A stretch of 64,000 nucleotides of DNA from Virgibacillus phasianinus (GCF_002216775.1 NZ_CP022315.1:3968001-4032000); one strand, 5' to 3'. Shown: positions 25,224 to 33,635, numbered from the stretch's first letter. Translations and numbers: made by a program. Notes: generated from the letters alone by a model not told the origin.

Positions 25224-25670
25224 TTGGAATTTAAAGTCGAAACATTTCCAGATTATCGTATCGCTTATATGCGAAGGGTTGGTCCATATGATCCGGCCAA
25301 TATCGTAGTAATGGAAGGACTAAAAAAATGGGCTAAGGACAGAAATCTTCTTGAATCGATAACCCTATTCGCAGTTCCACAAGATAATCCTGAAACAACA
25401 CTGCCAGAAAACTGCAGATTCGATGCGTGTATTGTACTTTCAAAGGATTATCAAATGGATAGTTCAATTTATGAAGGTGAAATTCCTGGTGGAAAATACC
25501 TTGTTTACGAAATCGAACATACAGCGAAAGATATACAAAAAGCCTATTCTAATATTTTTCCATCCCTACAACAGAATGGATACCAAATGGATAACAAACC
25601 AATTATAGAAAAATACGTCGGTGATATGATTAGCAACCCTTATTGCGAAATATGCGTACCAGTAAAATAA
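25224..25670 (+). CDS. GyrI-like small-molecule-binding protein
   Basis: 148 residues, TTG start at 25224 with AGGAAGTGG upstream. The sequence FKVETFPDYRIAYMRRVGPY and GGKYLVYEIEHTAKDIQKAY matches the stand-alone GyrI/SbmC fold. There is no DNA-binding domain. GyrI proteins bind hydrophobic or DNA-targeting compounds and can protect cells. It is one of few plus-strand units in the repeat zone, still flanked by repeats in the common orientation, and has its own terminator. Confidence 0.85.
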   Translation: MEFKVETFPDYRIAYMRRVGPYDPANIVVMEGLKKWAKDRNLLESITLFAVPQDNPETTLPENCRFDACIVLSKDYQMDSSIYEGEIPGGKYLVYEIEHTAKDIQKAYSNIFPSLQQNGYQMDNKPIIEKYVGDMISNPYCEICVPVK

Positions 25671-25683
25671 AAAAGTAGACAGG

Positions 25684-25731
25684 GAAGAACAAGTTGTTTA
25701 TAAATACTTATAACCTCTTGTTCTTCTTTAT
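25684..25731 (+). terminator. Terminator after the GyrI-like gene
   Basis: GAAGAACAAG / CTTGTTCTTC perfect 10-bp stem with a 23-nt loop, followed by TTTATT. Confidence 0.7.
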
Positions 25732-25738
25732 TAATCTG

Positions 25739-25806
25739 CCACAAAATGGCTCGATTAAGGCATAACCTTTATTCCGTTAAAGGGCCCGTTTGAGGAACAA
25801 TGCTTT
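25739..25806 (+). repeat. Dispersed hairpin repeat
   Basis: TGCCACAAAATGGCTCGATT on the left; hairpin CTTTATTCCGTTAAAG; right arm GGGCCCGTTTGAGGAAC. A worn arm (CCATTGAGCCCGTTGG) follows at 25851-25866. Confidence 0.8.
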
Positions 25807-25880
25807 TACTTAAATAAAGTGAACGCTGAAGGCCATTTTATCAATCTTCAACCATTGAGCCCGTTGGTTATCTAACAAAA

Positions 25881-26069
25881 TCATAGACCTTCACTTTTCT
25901 GTAATTCCTTTAGAGACAACATTAAAAACACTATACCTAGCAAGTTTAAAACAATACTTATACCAAGAAAAAGACCCCACCAATTTGTTCGCGCTGGAAC
26001 CACGTATGACATCACTAAAGATGCAACCCCTATCATACCAAGGATGTATCCCATATTACCTTTTCTCAT
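25881..26069 (-). CDS. Two-helix small membrane protein
   Basis: 62 residues. Two hydrophobic helices (7-26 and 32-53) separated by PARTNWWG, then a charged tail. AAAGGAAC 9 nt before the ATG. Function unknown. Single-gene unit. Confidence 0.65.
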   Translation of the reverse strand: MRKGNMGYILGMIGVASLVMSYVVPARTNWWGLFLGISIVLNLLGIVFLMLSLKELQKSEGL

Positions 26070-26127
26070 GTGAACAGTTCCTTTTTTAGTAAGTGTATTT
26101 AACCCAAATTAACATTAGCATAATTTA

Positions 26128-26205
26128 TTTGACAAACTGGTCCTAATCAGAAAGATAGACGCAATCAGTTATTCCAGATTTGCCCCTTTTCTTGAATATA
26201 ACTAA
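26128..26205 (+). repeat. Dispersed hairpin repeat
   Basis: TTGACAAACTGGTCCTAATC on the left; GTTATTCCAGATTTGCCCC then TTTTCTTGAA on the right. Very close to the copy at 23698. Confidence 0.75.
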
Positions 26206-27114
26206 TTACCTCACGCCTGTATCGATCACCAATTGTGCCGGCGACGTTGTGAGTTTTGCATTTGTTCCCAGCGGTACGCCATAATTAGGCTGGCAATGCC
26301 CGATGTGAAAACCCTTAACAACAGGGAAAGGCGCATAAGCGAAGAAGTCTTGCAGTACTACTTTAATCTTCGCATATTCGTCTGGTCCCGCTTGAAGGTC
26401 ACCGATGACCACACCTTCGATCTCATCGAACACCCCCGCCTGTTTGAGATGGGTAAGCATCGCATTAATTAGAAACGAAGGTGCTCCGATTTCCTCAATT
26501 AGCAGGATGGCCCCTTTCGTATTCACTTGAAAAGGGGTTCCCAACCCATTGGTGAGCAGATCTAAATTCCCTCCCACCAAACGCCCTTCTCCTATGCCAT
26601 GGGTTAGTGTTTTAAGGGGCATTTTACGAGAATCATAGGTCAGGGATTCTCTAGTGAAGAGGGGCAAAAATGAAGATTCTGTCTCTGCTGTTCTTATTTC
26701 ATCATTCAGGTCAGTTGCCACCATCGGCCCGTGGAAGGTAACCAAGTCACTGTGCCTTTGAATTGCATTAAGCAGATATGTAATATCACTGTATCCCCAG
26801 AATATCTTAGGATTTCTCTGTATCTTTGCATAATCAATCATAGGTGCAATTCTTGCTGTCCCGAATCCTCCATTGGCGCAAAAGATTCCCCGGATAGTAG
26901 GATCAAAAAAGGTTTCATGCAAGTCAGCAAGTCTCTTTTGGTCGGCTGCGGCAAGCTTTTCCTCCCCATCGAACACATGTCGTCCAATGATGACCTCAAG
27001 CCCCATTTTTTCAAATACACGAATACCCTGCTTTAGGTTCTCTCTGTCTGATGGTCCGGCGGGGGCAATAACTGCTACCCGATCTCCTTCTTGTAAAGCA
27101 AACGGTTTAATCAT
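26206..27114 (-). CDS. LD-carboxypeptidase (peptidase S66)
   Basis: 302 residues, typical S66 length. GDRVAVIAPAGP at the N-terminus; CANGGFGTARI then GYSDITYLLNAI with the catalytic Ser near residue 108; EEIGAPSFLINAML with the Glu near residue 204; HIGHCQPNYGVPLG with the His near residue 273. Family members trim murein tetrapeptides (LdcA) or cleave peptide antibiotics such as microcin C (MccF). The accessory context leaves room for an MccF-like immunity role, but the sequence alone does not decide. GAGGAAAG precedes the ATG. Confidence 0.9.
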   Translation of the reverse strand: MIKPFALQEGDRVAVIAPAGPSDRENLKQGIRVFEKMGLEVIIGRHVFDGEEKLAAADQKRLADLHETFFDPTIRGIFCANGGFGTARIAPMIDYAKIQRNPKIFWGYSDITYLLNAIQRHSDLVTFHGPMVATDLNDEIRTAETESSFLPLFTRESLTYDSRKMPLKTLTHGIGEGRLVGGNLDLLTNGLGTPFQVNTKGAILLIEEIGAPSFLINAMLTHLKQAGVFDEIEGVVIGDLQAGPDEYAKIKVVLQDFFAYAPFPVVKGFHIGHCQPNYGVPLGTNAKLTTSPAQLVIDTGVR

Positions 27115-27167
27115 ACGCTTTCCTCACCTTCACTATTTCCTTATCTATTTCTAATTTAAACGCAATT

Positions 27168-27200
27168 TTTTCCGGAAAAGCGCCCAATCGTATTGATGAA
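27168..27200 (+). repeat. Dispersed repeat, right arm
   Basis: TTTTCCGGAAAAGCGCCCAATC between the peptidase gene and the next small gene. Confidence 0.55.
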
Positions 27201-27206
27201 AAACTT

Positions 27207-27404
27207 TTATCTGAAAAATACATCAATCAGTAAACCGATAGCAATGAGAATAAATGCAAGTTGTATAGTGATATACATAATCAACTCAAGTGACGCTAGC
27301 TTTCTTTGTTTTTTCGTTTTTTCTAAATGCCTTAGATAGAAACCAGAACTTAAAATAAGCAAAACGCTAGCTATGACTCGCAAAATTTCTGCAAAAAGAA
27401 TCAA
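27207..27404 (-). CDS. Two-helix small membrane protein
   Basis: 65 residues from a TTG at 27404 preceded by AAGGGGAG. A longer frame to 27431 would use the ribosome site as codons. Two hydrophobic helices flank a basic loop (HLEKTKKQRK). Function unknown. It fills the whole interval between two repeat copies. Confidence 0.55.
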   Translation of the reverse strand: MILFAEILRVIASVLLILSSGFYLRHLEKTKKQRKLASLELIMYITIQLAFILIAIGLLIDVFFR

Positions 27405-27454
27405 ATGTATAACTCCCCTTCCCCCAGGCATTCTTTAATGACTCTTATATGCGA

Positions 27455-27502
27455 TATTGGCGCGATTTCTTATTAGCGAATCGCCCGATTGCTTAAAACA
27501 CT
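27455..27502 (+). repeat. Dispersed repeat, right half
   Basis: ATATTGGCGCGATTTCTTAT then TAGCGAATCGCCCGATTGCT. Confidence 0.6.
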
Positions 27503-27533
27503 TGACTAATGCCCTTTAGTGAAAGAAGAATTA

Positions 27534-27845
27534 TTAAAAGGCTTTTGTAATCATAGGTTTACTATCAGTTTGAAAAAGTGAATTTATTACTTTTATATAA
27601 CTTACATCTGAAATCTCCATCAACCCCCATTTTAAATAGGAATTAGCATTATCGACTCCCATCATTAAAGAAGAAAACTCTGCAATATTCATTCTTAATT
27701 CAACATCAGCTGGGCCATCTTCTTTTATGTCTACAATTCTTCCTTCTTTAATGTCCAAAATAAAGGGCAAAGAATTTCTGGGGAAGAAATCATCTTCAAT
27801 TAACCGCTTCCAGTTATCCTTCTGATATGTTTTTCCATCGAGACC
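27534..27845 (-). pseudogene. Eis-type acetyltransferase, C-terminal SCP2-like domain only
   Basis: The frame from DGKTYQKDNWKRLIEDDFFP to NSLFQTDSKPMITKAF corresponds to the sterol-carrier-like C-terminal domain of Eis-type GNAT proteins. The ~290 N-terminal residues with both GNAT domains are missing and no start lies in frame near the edge. Most likely a truncated remnant. Confidence 0.6.
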
Positions 27846-27865
27846 TCCAAAAATATTTTCTTATT

Positions 27866-28657
27866 CTATATTTTAAACCACATTCCTTTAGCTTGATTTT
27901 CCGTGAGATTTAATTTTTTGATAAAAAAGGTTTGTAACAAAGGATTACTATCCAGCGTAACCCACTCTCGATAACATTTTATTAAATCTGATATTCGATG
28001 ATTAAAATAGCCTTCTACCAGTGTTCGAATAACCTTAGTGCTTCTCCAGTAATCATAAAATGCAGCCGAATATATTTCGTTTTCGCTGGCATTTTCCCCA
28101 GATTCACCGAATTGATTAAGTGAATATTCTCCGTATTTATTTTTGTAAACATCAATCAATTGACTTTCCACTTCCATAATTTCATTAAATTTATATTCAG
28201 GCATTATTAGTTTTCGTGGAATATAAAAGCACATTCCCTCTTCAAACCAGGTATTTTCATAATCTATCCCATCAAAATCATCATGAAAAAACTCGGATTG
28301 ATGGGTTAATTCGTGCCCTGCAATAGTTGCAATATCAGTCAAATCTAACGACATATAATATTCTGTTGCCTTTTTAACATCAATATCTTTTGTTGGTGAT
28401 AAAAAAAGATCTTTCCATGTTTTGACTAAAGGCGTGATGTGAATTAAATCTCTTGATGTATATGCAGGTAAAGGTGATGTTGAATAAAGCTCAGTTGCCG
28501 ATTCTAAATCATGAAATACAATACCCCTTGGATTATCAAAATCAGTAATTTGACCTAAGGATAAACTAAAATCTTTTAATAAATCAATAATCTTCAAACC
28601 GTTATTTTCAATTTCCTTTGTTCTTGATGTATCCATTACAGAAACTGCATACTTCAT
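27866..28657 (-). CDS. Putative zinc metallopeptidase (HExxH)
   Basis: 263 residues from the ATG at 28657, set by GGGAGGA 6 nt upstream; the frame to 28789 is repeat DNA. HELTH at 115-119 is a gluzincin HExxH motif, and WFEEGMCFYIPRK about 20 residues later supplies a candidate third ligand Glu (139/140). No signal peptide, so it may act in the cytoplasm or be released otherwise. The substrate is unknown and I cannot name the family. Confidence 0.65.
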   Translation of the reverse strand: MKYAVSVMDTSRTKEIENNGLKIIDLLKDFSLSLGQITDFDNPRGIVFHDLESATELYSTSPLPAYTSRDLIHITPLVKTWKDLFLSPTKDIDVKKATEYYMSLDLTDIATIAGHELTHQSEFFHDDFDGIDYENTWFEEGMCFYIPRKLIMPEYKFNEIMEVESQLIDVYKNKYGEYSLNQFGESGENASENEIYSAAFYDYWRSTKVIRTLVEGYFNHRISDLIKCYREWVTLDSNPLLQTFFIKKLNLTENQAKGMWFKI

Positions 28658-28692
28658 GTTTAATCCTCCCAAAACACCTAAATCTATTAACC

Positions 28693-28767
28693 CGTTAAAT
28701 GACCCATTTCCGCAAGATAGAGCGCGTCCCTTTGTTTGGAATTGCGCCCTTTTCTTGAACGTCATTA
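28693..28767 (+). repeat. Dispersed hairpin repeat
   Basis: GTTAAATGACCCATTTCCGC on the left, TTTGGAATTGCGCCC then TTTTCTTGAACG on the right. Confidence 0.7.
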
Positions 28768-28810
28768 TTGATATCTTACTGAAAAGCACAAGTTAAATAT
28801 ATAATGATTA

Positions 28811-29286
28811 CTAATCGCGATTCCAGCTCTTTTGCATTTTTCTAATATAAATAATTTGGCCAATATGATAAGCGTTATGTGTCGTTACACTCGCTAATAT
28901 TTCCCACCATTTGCTATCTGGGAGACCTTGAACATTGTTTTCTAGTTGTTTTTCATGTAATATTCTTGCCAATATAAAAGTATTTCTAAGAGTTGTTTAT
29001 GTAATTCATCAAATGTATTATTTTTTGGTATCATAAATGTACTATCATTATTTTCTACTGTCGGAACAGCATATACACTAGATTCTTTATACCTTGTTTG
29101 CCATGTTTTATTCCAGTAAATCAAATGCTGTACAATTTCCGCAATACTATTACTCTCCTTATCTACCTTCCAAAAAGCATCTTCTTCTGTCAAATTTTTA
29201 ACTGATAGCGAAAATGGTACATACCAACTTTTCTCATTCGCATTAGCTGACAATTGGTCGTACAAGACATCTTTTGAATGACACAT
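28811..29286 (-). pseudogene. DinB-family protein, single-base frameshift
   Basis: The N-terminal frame starts at the ATG at 29286 (MCHSKDVLYDQLSANANEKS), contains the first metal-site His in AEIVQHLIYWNK, and runs into a stop. From about 28973 another frame continues as ILARILHEKQLENNVQGLPD and DSKWWEILASVTTHNAYHIGQ to the TAG at 28811. One missing base (CTTTTATATTGG should have one more A) reconciles the two into a 158-residue DinB. DinB/YfiT proteins are metal-dependent transferases, often using bacillithiol. A fragment is duplicated at 19286. Confidence 0.8.
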
Positions 29287-29359
29287 ACATACACTACCCC
29301 TTCTTAATAAAATGGGAATCAATTCGCACCTTATATTGCTTCGAGTCTTTAATAAGTCC

Positions 29360-29442
29360 CTTCTTATTCAATATAATGACCCATTCCATAAGAAATGAGA
29401 CAAAAACCTTATTCAGTAAATTGGCCCTATTACAGCCATATT
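29360..29442 (+). repeat. Dispersed hairpin repeat, diverged
   Basis: TATTCAATATAATGACCC on the left and CTTATTCAGTAAATTGGCCC on the right. Confidence 0.6.
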
Positions 29443-29516
29443 TATACGATTATCGTTCCGTTTGTGATATATCTTACCTCTCATATCCTCACTGTCCAAT
29501 TTATGGAAGATACGAG

Positions 29517-29564
29517 CTAGGATGCCAAGAACTGATCTAAAATAACATCTTGAACATGTGTCAT
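29517..29564 (-). pseudogene. DinB-like N-terminal stub
   Basis: MTHVQDVILDQFLAS then stop, preceded by AAGGGGATT. It matches the beginning of the neighbouring DinB (KDVLYDQLSAN), so a second DinB gene once followed the VOC gene here. Confidence 0.5.
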
Positions 29565-29568
29565 GATT

Positions 29569-29855
29569 TTAATCCCCTTCAGCTAGTACACCTTGTCTGG
29601 TATTAACACTTTCTATCTTTATGTTCAAAACATCCATAAGTCGTTTCCTTTCCTTCTCAATGTCTACTACCCCTAATCTCAACGGACCACTTCCATTTGT
29701 TGGTTCACCTTATGCAACTTGTAGCCAAGTGTTAGCAACAATTTCCCATTCTGCGAAGTCCCCCATGTGGTATGAAGTATGGTAGCCTATTAAAAAGCCT
29801 TTCATACCATTTTATTCCTTTTTCATAATCAGCTATTCTTACTTGAAATGTTACA
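29569..29855 (-). pseudogene. VOC (glyoxalase-fold) protein, decayed
   Basis: Frames joined across a shift near 29763 read VTFQVRIADYEKGIKWYERL, then DFAEWEIVANTWLQVA, a stop, GSGPLRLGVVDIEKERKRL and NIKIESVNTRQG. This is a recognisable glyoxalase/dioxygenase-superfamily domain with a frameshift, a stop and a lost C-terminus. Confidence 0.7.
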
Positions 29856-29857
29856 CC

Positions 29858-29892
29858 CGTAATTAAGGATAAGCGCCCTATTCTGGAAGATC
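29858..29892 (+). repeat. Dispersed repeat, right arm
   Basis: AATTAAGGATAAGCGCCCTA then TTCTGGAAG. It overlaps the stop of the next small gene. Confidence 0.6.
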
Positions 29893-30021
29893 AAGATAAT
29901 GATTACTGCCTATAGCTAATTGAACTAACGCACTTTTTAGTGAAACAAAAAAATTGAAATGCGACACTAAACATATTCCTAAGATTAACAAAATAGCTAA
30001 AACTGCTACAAGAGTCTCCAT
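29878..30021 (-). CDS. 47-residue single-pass membrane protein
   Basis: ATG at 30021 with GAAGGGAAG upstream. One N-terminal helix (METLVAVLAILLILGICLVS), then FNFFVSLKSALVQL. The end runs into the repeat arm. Its DNA around AATTGAAATGCGACACTAA is similar to the 3' end of the DUF3953-like gene at 31679, so the two may share an origin. Function unknown. Confidence 0.5.
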   Translation of the reverse strand: METLVAVLAILLILGICLVSHFNFFVSLKSALVQLAIGSNHYLDLPE

Positions 30022-30052
30022 CAATTTATCTTCCCTTCTTAACAGGCTCATA

Positions 30053-30922
30053 TTAAATCATCTCATTAAAATAATCCCTGATCTTATGCTTTCCATATAC
30101 AGGTGCAATCACATTATGGGTCATCACGTTCATGAAGAATCGGTATAGCCCATAATAATGTTTGTTGGACCATTTCAATCCGACAGATACTGGTTTTAAT
30201 AAACCAGTTGGAATATGTGTGATGTGTTCCTTTTGACACAATACATCAAAAGCGAGTTGAGCGATTTGTTCATAAGTAAGAATTTCAGGTCCGCCAATAT
30301 CAATCGTTTGGTTTAACTTTGAGAAACATTGTATACAATATCTGCCCAAGTCTTCACCATGAATCGGATTCATTCTCATTTTTCCATCACCTATCACGTA
30401 AGCCCTGCCCTTTTTCGCCATATTAAGGAATTGCGTTAAGTCGGAAAAATACCCGGTCGGCCTTATGACAATGTGATCAACGCTTGACGCTACTAAGTCC
30501 TCAACAAAACGCTTTTTAGCTTTAATTAAGGGCCCAGGCTCCTTCCAATCATCGTCGATACAGACATGGATATACATGAATTTGTCAACGCCGCCCTGTT
30601 CAGCTTCTTTTAGTAAGTTAACATTTCCTTGATAATCAACATCGTCAAATGTCAAACCATCTATTTTACCTGTAATGCCAACGGATGAAAAAACGTAGTC
30701 GACGTCATCACAAATATGTTTTAATGTACCTGGCTTTGTCAAATCGCCAATGGCTACTTCATCAACATCTTCAGCAACGGAAGGTTCTAGGAATTTCCCT
30801 GGTTGATTCAATTTGTCTGGATCTCTCACCAGAGCCTTGGTGTAAAAGCCTTGATCCTTTAATGATGTTACAACATATCTACCCAGATAACCTGTGGCAC
30901 CTGCGATTAATACCCGCTTCAT
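30053..30922 (-). CDS. NmrA-like / atypical SDR NAD(P)-binding protein
   Basis: 289 residues from the ATG at 30922 (GGGGGCAATAAGT upstream). MKRVLIAGATGYLGRYVV is the Rossmann GxxGxxG motif; DVDYVFSSVGITG and IVIRPTGYFSDL are typical of NmrA/YwnB-like proteins. Likely an NAD(P)-binding reductase or regulator of the complex I NDUFA9-like group; substrate unknown. Alone, with a repeat copy just upstream. Confidence 0.8.
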   Translation of the reverse strand: MKRVLIAGATGYLGRYVVTSLKDQGFYTKALVRDPDKLNQPGKFLEPSVAEDVDEVAIGDLTKPGTLKHICDDVDYVFSSVGITGKIDGLTFDDVDYQGNVNLLKEAEQGGVDKFMYIHVCIDDDWKEPGPLIKAKKRFVEDLVASSVDHIVIRPTGYFSDLTQFLNMAKKGRAYVIGDGKMRMNPIHGEDLGRYCIQCFSKLNQTIDIGGPEILTYEQIAQLAFDVLCQKEHITHIPTGLLKPVSVGLKWSNKHYYGLYRFFMNVMTHNVIAPVYGKHKIRDYFNEMI

Positions 30923-30999
30923 ACTTATTGCCCCCAAATTTCATTTCGACCATTGAGCAAATATAATTACCCTTGCCTTTTCAATTTTGTCATAATTTA

Positions 31000-31068
31000 T
31001 TAAATAAACCGGCCCAATGATGCAATATCGGCGCCAATCCTTATTAAGGATTCGCACCCGATGATGGA
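31000..31068 (+). repeat. Dispersed hairpin repeat, well paired
   Basis: AATAAACCGGCCCAATGATG on the left; then ATCGG / CCGAT arms around the perfect inner palindrome AATCCTTATTAAGGATT. Confidence 0.85.
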
Positions 31069-31073
31069 AAGCC

Positions 31074-31610
31074 CTATAAAAAAAAGACACCTGGATACTC
31101 AATTACACCAGAAACATTATTAAGGGAATCTTCCTGTAATTCAATAGCCATTAATGCTTCTTCAGGCACTTCAAATGGTGCTTTAATTCGCCACTGAGAT
31201 GACTTCCTAAAACCAAACTTCGGATAATAATCCGGATGACCTAGCACAATAACAGACTGAAATCCAAGCTTCTTTGCTTTTTCTAATGCCTTTTGTATTA
31301 AGGCCCTACCTATACCTTTATTTTGATAATCAGGTAAAACAGATACGGGTGCCAACGCTAATGACTCTACCTTTTGATTGCCATTATTAATTAACACTTT
31401 AGATAAAAGTATATGTCCTAATATCTCATCATTATCTTGGCTAACAGCCACTAAAGATAATTCAGGAATGAATACTTCCGATTGTCTGATTCGCGACACT
31501 AACTCATGCTCATTCTCATCACTTTGATCTGCAGAGGCAAATGCAATTTCTACAACCTTCTCAGTTAATTCATAGTCACTTTTTTGTTCTTGTCTAATAA
31601 TAAAATTCAT
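31074..31610 (-). CDS. GNAT N-acetyltransferase (YhbS-like)
   Basis: 178 residues from the ATG at 31610 (AGAGAGG 7 nt upstream). LAPVSVLPDYQNKGIGRALIQ is motif A with the acetyl-CoA pyrophosphate loop, and VIVLGHPDYYPKFGF motif B. The order and the GHPDYYxKFGF signature are those of the YhbS-like group. Substrate unknown. Single-gene unit. Confidence 0.85.
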   Translation of the reverse strand: MNFIIRQEQKSDYELTEKVVEIAFASADQSDENEHELVSRIRQSEVFIPELSLVAVSQDNDEILGHILLSKVLINNGNQKVESLALAPVSVLPDYQNKGIGRALIQKALEKAKKLGFQSVIVLGHPDYYPKFGFRKSSQWRIKAPFEVPEEALMAIELQEDSLNNVSGVIEYPGVFFL

Positions 31611-31627
31611 ATACAAACCTCTCTTTC

Positions 31628-31692
31628 TTCCACAAAATGGCCGATTGAAGCATAACCTTTATTCCGTTAAAACGCCCTTTAGTGAAATAAAA
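31628..31692 (+). repeat. Dispersed hairpin repeat
   Basis: CTTCCACAAAATGGCCGATT on the left; hairpin TTTATTCCGTTAAA; right arm ACGCCCTTTAGTGAA. The stop codon of the 31679 gene is inside it. Confidence 0.85.
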
Positions 31693-31915
31693 AAATTTGG
31701 AATGCGACACTAAAAAAACAAATAAGACTAGTTACTAAATACAAATATCCATATTCCTTTCCTCCTTTAAGAAATTCGTCTAATCCCATCACCAACATAA
31801 ATAATCCTAATAATATAGTGTTAAATAAAAACAAATCGAAATTTTTTGTCATTAACATATAAACTAACAAAAGAAATATAATTGCCGCTAAGAAAACTTT
31901 AGATATTTTTAACAT
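31679..31915 (-). CDS. Small membrane protein, DUF3953-like
   Basis: 78 residues from the ATG at 31915, preceded by GGGAG at 9 nt. Three hydrophobic helices with the pattern LLGLFMLVMGLDEFLKGGKEYG between helix 2 and 3, resembling DUF3953 membrane proteins of Bacillus. Function unknown. Stop codon in the repeat arm. Confidence 0.6.
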   Translation of the reverse strand: MLKISKVFLAAIIFLLLVYMLMTKNFDLFLFNTILLGLFMLVMGLDEFLKGGKEYGYLYLVTSLICFFSVAFQIFLFH

Positions 31916-31971
31916 GCTTTTGCTCCCTGATAAAATATTTCTCACCTCTTTTTCATCTTCATCCTGCTCCT

Positions 31972-32032
31972 TTAGCTGAACAAGGGTGCAGTTCCTTACT
32001 TAATTTAAGCGCCCGTTAGCTTGATATCATTT
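31972..32032 (+). repeat. Dispersed hairpin repeat
   Basis: AGCTGAACAAGGGTGCAG on the left; CCTTACTTAATTTAAGCGCC then CGTTAGCTTG on the right. Confidence 0.65.
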
Positions 32033-32266
32033 CTTAAATTGAGCTACATTCCAATTCCATTTCGCATTGATAGCATCCAAAAACCCATTTATTTTTTCTT
32101 GTGATAAATCTTTTTCTCCGGTTAATTTATTTGCATAAGATTTTAATACCCAGGTTTCATCATAAGGCTTTTCTGGTGCCTTCCATTGAACCCCAAATAT
32201 GTAATCACTTTCATTTATCTTCGCTTCAACTGATAGTATGTCTCTGTGTAGTATAAAATTTCGCAT
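32027..32266 (-). CDS. Small cytoplasmic protein, unknown
   Basis: 79 residues from the ATG at 32266, six nt after AAGGGA. Soluble, mixed alpha/beta (FILHRDILSVEAKI, FGVQWKAPEKP, a helical C-terminus EKINGFLDAINAKWNWN). Not recognised. Its end overlaps the repeat. Confidence 0.55.
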   Translation of the reverse strand: MRNFILHRDILSVEAKINESDYIFGVQWKAPEKPYDETWVLKSYANKLTGEKDLSQEKINGFLDAINAKWNWNVAQFKK

Positions 32267-32302
32267 ATCCATTCCCTTACACCTCCATAAAAAGCTTAAC
32301 CG

Positions 32303-32380
32303 TTATTAAACAATATGGCCCTAATACTGAACGGGCGCAGATTCTTACTCTGGTATTGCACCCGTTCAGTTGAATATTTA
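32303..32380 (+). repeat. Dispersed hairpin repeat, long stem
   Basis: AACAATATGGCCC on the left; then GAACGGG / CCCGTTC arms flank GCGCAGATTCTTACTCTGGT and TATTGCA. This copy forms the longest outer inner-stem of the set. Confidence 0.85.
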
Positions 32381-32385
32381 TAGCC

Positions 32386-32682
32386 TTAAGTTGCTAAAGA
32401 TTTTTTATTAATTAAATTTTCGACCCTTTTTTGTTGTCTTTTATAATACTTCGTCTTTGACATTTTTTCGATGTTGATGTTTCCAATTTCCTTACGTACT
32501 CTAGTATTATTAGCTATTAATTTATTGTGTTTTTCATTATTAACATACGCTTGAAACCACTCTTCCTGTTTTAGAAAGCCTATATTCTTTTCAATCCCTT
32601 TCTCTGTTATATCTTTAAATGATAAAAAAATCATCGTGCATATACTTCCTATTAAATTAAATATTGAACCTAGTATTTCCAA
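32386..32682 (-). CDS. Small protein with N-terminal helix, unknown
   Basis: 98 residues, TTG start at 32682 with GAAAGGTAA upstream. A hydrophobic N-terminus (ILGSIFNLIGSICTMIFLSF) is followed by a strongly basic, helical tail (KYYKRQQKRVENLINKKS). Probably membrane-attached. No family recognised. Single-gene unit between two repeats. Confidence 0.55.
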   Translation of the reverse strand: MEILGSIFNLIGSICTMIFLSFKDITEKGIEKNIGFLKQEEWFQAYVNNEKHNKLIANNTRVRKEIGNINIEKMSKTKYYKRQQKRVENLINKKSLAT

Positions 32683-32696
32683 TTACCTTTCACTTC

Positions 32697-32762
32697 CTTC
32701 AGCAAACCGGCCCTATAGTGGTCAGATTTATTCAGTTATCGCTCCCGATTGTTTAATACGGG
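32697..32762 (+). repeat. Dispersed hairpin repeat
   Basis: CTTCAGCAAACCGGCCCTAT on the left; TTATTCAGTTATCGCTCCCG then ATTGTTTAA on the right. Confidence 0.8.
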
Positions 32763-33214
32763 AAATATTCCATTGGCTCCGTACTATAAACGTAACCATT
32801 TTTTTTATAATAATTTATGGATTCTTCACTTGGCCACACGATAACGAATTCATAATTGTTTTCTTTCACCCGATGATTAACTGAACTTAATACTTCACCT
32901 CCAACACCTTTATTTCTGTATTCCGGAACAGTATAGACATTTGTCATATACGCAAAAGGATATGTTTTTCTACCAGGTCGTGGTACCTTATGTATTAGTT
33001 CTATGTAGATATGCGATATGATTCTTTCATTTTCCTCCGCTACCCAAATAAACCACTGACGATTATTAAGCGCATCATTTAAAAAAGAACAACATTCCTT
33101 TTTAAAGTCATCGTATGATTCTTTTTCTTTATTTTCATCGTATTCAATTGTAAAATCCCATCTCATTTTTATTAATTGATCAATGTCTTTTGTTTTAGCA
33201 AGCCTAATATTCAT
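32753..33214 (-). CDS. GNAT N-acetyltransferase
   Basis: 153 residues. NVYTVPEYRNKGVGGEVLSS is motif A and FVIVWPSEESINYYKKNGY motif B of GNAT proteins. GAAAGGGGGATTGG precedes the ATG. Substrate unknown. The stop codon lies in the right arm of the repeat. Confidence 0.85.
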   Translation of the reverse strand: MNIRLAKTKDIDQLIKMRWDFTIEYDENKEKESYDDFKKECCSFLNDALNNRQWFIWVAEENERIISHIYIELIHKVPRPGRKTYPFAYMTNVYTVPEYRNKGVGGEVLSSVNHRVKENNYEFVIVWPSEESINYYKKNGYVYSTEPMEYFPY

Positions 33215-33251
33215 CCAATCCCCCTTTCATCCCTTTGTTGAATAATTTTAC

Positions 33252-33318
33252 CAAAGCGTTATTCAATTAACTGGACCTATTCAGAAGGACGCACTTATTA
33301 AGTTAGCGTGTCCGTTAA
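33252..33318 (+). repeat. Dispersed hairpin repeat
   Basis: TATTCAATTAACTGGACC on the left; ACTTATTAAGT palindrome; TAGCGTGTCCGTTAATTTAA on the right. Confidence 0.75.
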
Positions 33319-33614
33319 TTTAACAGTGAACTTAATACAAATGGTGAGATGATCAGTATTACAGAGATAGAAATAAGTATAACGGAAACTTTCTTTGGCA
33401 GTTTCTTTCTACCCTCACCTTTATACCAACCAGAGAATTGAAACTTATTTCTATACAGAACAAAAAGTAAAACTAATATTGCTAATGCTCCGAGCCACGA
33501 ATAGGTTTCGGTTGTTTCATTGATTGTATAAATGTTTCCTATAACGACCCAACATAAGGCGCCAAGTAACCCAAATATAACAATAATACGAAGTAACTCT
33601 AATAATGTTCCCAC
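33315..33614 (-). CDS. Three-helix membrane protein, unknown
   Basis: 99 residues, GTG start at 33614 with GGAGGGTGAG upstream. Helices at about 10-28, 38-53 and 76-96, with a basic loop GEGRKKLPKK. Not recognised. Single-gene unit; the stop codon lies in the repeat arm. Confidence 0.6.
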   Translation of the reverse strand: MGTLLELLRIIVIFGLLGALCWVVIGNIYTINETTETYSWLGALAILVLLFVLYRNKFQFSGWYKGEGRKKLPKKVSVILISISVILIISPFVLSSLLN

Positions 33615-33635
33615 TCTTTACTCACCCTCCTTGTT

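Noticed and set aside
32303-32380. Repeat copies as simple Rho-independent terminators
   Set aside because: Stems are often long enough, but no copy has a consistent T run on either strand and the conserved GGCCC box is not explained by termination.
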